Shown here: one piece after another, positions 62,325-64,000 of the stretch
Position numbering within the stretch: the first letter of the stretch is position 1
Layout: every line of letters begins with the position of its first letter
DNA from: Cocos nucifera
Lineage: Eukaryota; Streptophyta; Magnoliopsida; Arecales; Arecaceae
Direction: 5' to 3'
Length of the DNA stretch: 64,000 bases
NCBI GenBank assembly: GCA_006176705.1
Contig: QRFJ01000007.1
Location: forward strand, 469,089-533,088
Notes under the pieces: generated by a model
What the model was told of the DNA's origin: nothing
Database searches by the model: none
What the model saw: the letters and a program-made list of their open reading frames with translations, nothing else
Made by a program: the position numbers and the translations under genes

Positions 62325-63282
62325 TGTTGGAGATAAATCCTTCTCCCGTCGAAGTCTAGCTCGATGCTCGGCCTAACGCAATCTGTAGCCGCAGAGCTTC
62401 AGCAGTTCGGTCCTAGTCGAACTCAGCCGTCGAGCTTCTTTTTACTTCTTAGCTGTCGAGCTTTCTCGAACTCCTAGCGTCCGAGCTTCTACGGATCCGT
62501 TTAGACGGTCGAACTGTTCAGCGGCCGAGCTTCTTGGACTCCAAGCGGTTGGGCTTTAACGGAATCCCTAACGTTCGAACTCCTCAGCGGTCGTCTTTCG
62601 GTCGAATTTCGGCCGATCGAGCTTCTACCGAACTCTCCAGCGGTCGAGCTTTAGTTGCATGCCTCCGTCCAGACGTCTATGGGAGCCAAACTCTCTCCAA
62701 GCTTCCTCTTCAGGAGCCCGAACTCCTCCGAAATGGGCACACGACGAAGGCCTTCAATCCTTCATCTGCCGCAAGCTCTGCAGCCATCACCATCAGTCCA
62801 TCGAGTGATAGCGATTCGCTATGAGGCGGCAATGGCTGTCACCATCAATCCACCGCACACGGCACCTTCCCATGAGACTGGCTCCGTCGAACCTCGAGCG
62901 GCCCGCCAGCACGTGGTTGCAGCTGTCACCATCAACCCGCCGCACACGACACCTTCTCGTGAGACTGACTCCGTCGAACCTCGAGCGGCTCGTCAGCACG
63001 CGGCTGTAGCTGTCACCATCAAGCTCCGCTATAGAAAGGACCCCTCCAGATACACTAACTCTAATCTCTCTGATCTCTAAGCTCTCCTCTTCTTCTTCAA
63101 GCTTCGGAACTCATTCCGAGCACTCCATTCCTGTTGGTCAGAGCTGACTTGAGCGTCGGAGGGTCCTACCGGAGCTGCCCCCCATGGGCTCCGGATGGGA
63201 CTTTGTTTTGCAGGTCTCCGGCGGCGACCTCAGCGGTCTTGACTCCAGCGACCTCCGACGACAATCAGTTTCTGCACCAACA
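62325..63282 (+). repeat. 5' LTR with TGTTGG...CCAACA ends
   Basis: 958 bases, starting TGTTGGAGATAAATCC and ending CTGCACCAACA. The ends are 6-base inverted repeats. The interior resembles the other LTRs of this family, with AGCGGTCGAGCTTC-type short repeats. Confidence 0.9.
63030..63037 (+). promoter_or_regulatory. LTR TATA-like box
   Basis: TATAGAAA stands where TATAAAA(A) stands in the LTRs at 170 and 4924, so promoter strength may be reduced. Confidence 0.45.
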
Positions 63283-63300
63283 GATTGGCGCTAGAAGAAG
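63283..63300 (+). other. Primer-binding site
   Basis: GATTGGCGCTAGAAGAAG directly follows the LTR, as at 415. The tRNA was not identified. Confidence 0.6.
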
Positions 63301-63401
63301 GCCCCCCCGAACCTCCGGGGTTTCCTTGTTCTTAAAGGAGTGCTCGGCGATGATTTTTTTCTTCCATCTCCGAAGATCTTCCTTTCTCTCCCAGGGAGAA
63401 G

Positions 63402-64000
63402 ATGCCTCACAGGAGAGCTTCGACTCGACACTCGACGGCCTCCGCAGTCCGATCCCGTCCGAATCCGTCTATTCCCGCTCCGGCCTCGGTGACTCAGGCC
63501 CCGTCTATAGCTGCGGTGGATACGGAGCAGTTCAACCAGCCAGCAGGTTGTGGTCTCACAGAGGCGGTGCAGGCAGTGCTGCACCAACAAGCCCCGGTGC
63601 CATCCCAACCGATGCGGGACTCTCCGAAGTTGAGTGATCCGGTCCAAGAGCGACCGACCTGGGCATCCCGACCTCCGATACCCGGATTGGAGAGGCGGAG
63701 GAGGGAGAGCCCTTGTTCGGATCATGGATCGGCCAAGGGTGAAGCCTCGCACCCATTCCACCAGAAAGCCTTGGAGATCAGAGACCGTGAAGATCTCCTG
63801 GATCAAAGGCTCTTGAAAATGAGCCGACAAATCGAAGAACTTCGTCACACTCCCCCCTCACGTGGTAATGACGTTTGCACTGACCTCCCTTTTTCGCAGA
63901 AAATCATGCAGGAGCCGATCCCGCCGAATTTAAAGCTCCCACAGTTCGAGAGCTACGACGGGACCACCGACCCGGTTGATCACTTGGAAGCCTTTCGGAC
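63402..64000 (+). CDS. Gypsy gag polyprotein, N-terminal part, open to window end
   Basis: The ATG at 63402 opens a frame of 199 codons with no stop before the edge. It starts MPHRRASTRHSTASAVRSRP, is basic and Pro/Gln-rich, has a coiled-coil-like stretch (REDLLDQRLLKMSRQIEELR) near 145, and ends PPNLKLPQFESYDGTTDPVD then HLEAFR, the standard entry to the plant retrotransposon gag domain. Gag forms the cytoplasmic particle that packages element RNA. The same start occurs, broken, at 547. Being open over its full visible length suggests a younger copy. Confidence 0.85.
   Translation, partial: MPHRRASTRHSTASAVRSRPNPSIPAPASVTQAPSIAAVDTEQFNQPAGCGLTEAVQAVLHQQAPVPSQPMRDSPKLSDPVQERPTWASRPPIPGLERRRRESPCSDHGSAKGEASHPFHQKALEIRDREDLLDQRLLKMSRQIEELRHTPPSRGNDVCTDLPFSQKIMQEPIPPNLKLPQFESYDGTTDPVDHLEAFR

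Larger units (their letters stand above)
62325..64000 (+). mobile_element. Gypsy-type LTR retrotransposon, 5' end (continues beyond window)
   Basis: A complete 5' LTR, a primer site and an open gag follow each other on the + strand. The LTR end, primer site and gag start are closely related to those of the repeat-carrying elements at 1-5175 and 41513-48023. Its gag is uninterrupted to the window edge, unlike theirs. Whether pol follows cannot be seen. Confidence 0.9.

Overview
The window is nuclear DNA of a flowering plant, most likely a non-grass monocot such as a palm. The evidence is intron-bearing genes with plant-type proteins (ABIL, TOM1-like), nested Ty3/Gypsy, Ty1/Copia and CACTA transposons, and a fragment of plastid genome whose rps18 frame has 101 codons, without the N-terminal extension of grasses. 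The palm assignment is inference.

Layout. 1-5175: a non-autonomous Gypsy-type LTR element on the + strand, cut by the window edge; it keeps gag scraps and a 2.3 kb array of short palindromic repeats. 7448-11138 (-): an eight-exon ABIL gene (SCAR/WAVE actin-nucleation complex). 12581-19127 (-): a three-exon gene for a plant membrane protein of unknown function, with a 5 kb intron. 19675-20372: an AT-rich fold-back element. 21656-about 24840: a CACTA transposon with a broken Transposase_24-type gene on the - strand. 24853-35343 (-): a decayed Copia element with unequal LTRs. 35344-about 37780: nuclear plastid DNA (ycf4 piece, rpl20 with two stops, intact rps18), interrupted by an assembly gap and a G-rich block. 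37866-50337 (-): a decayed Gypsy element split inside gag by a second non-autonomous element (41513-48023), which is bounded by an AGTTG target-site duplication and carries three families of internal tandem repeats. 51190-62137 (+): a ten-exon TOM1-like (VHS-GAT) ESCRT-0-type gene. 62325-64000 (+): a 5' LTR, primer-binding site and open gag of a Gypsy element that runs out of the window and may be the autonomous relative of the two repeat-carrying elements.

The three host genes have no operon-like relation. ABIL acts on actin and the TOM1-like protein on endosomal sorting of ubiquitinated cargo; the third gene is unassigned. Exon models were built by hand from splice sites and protein conservation, and their reading phases close exactly over all exons. 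The most unusual structures are the LTR elements in which the pol region is missing and tandem arrays fill the interior, and the base-exact nested insertion into the gag of another element.
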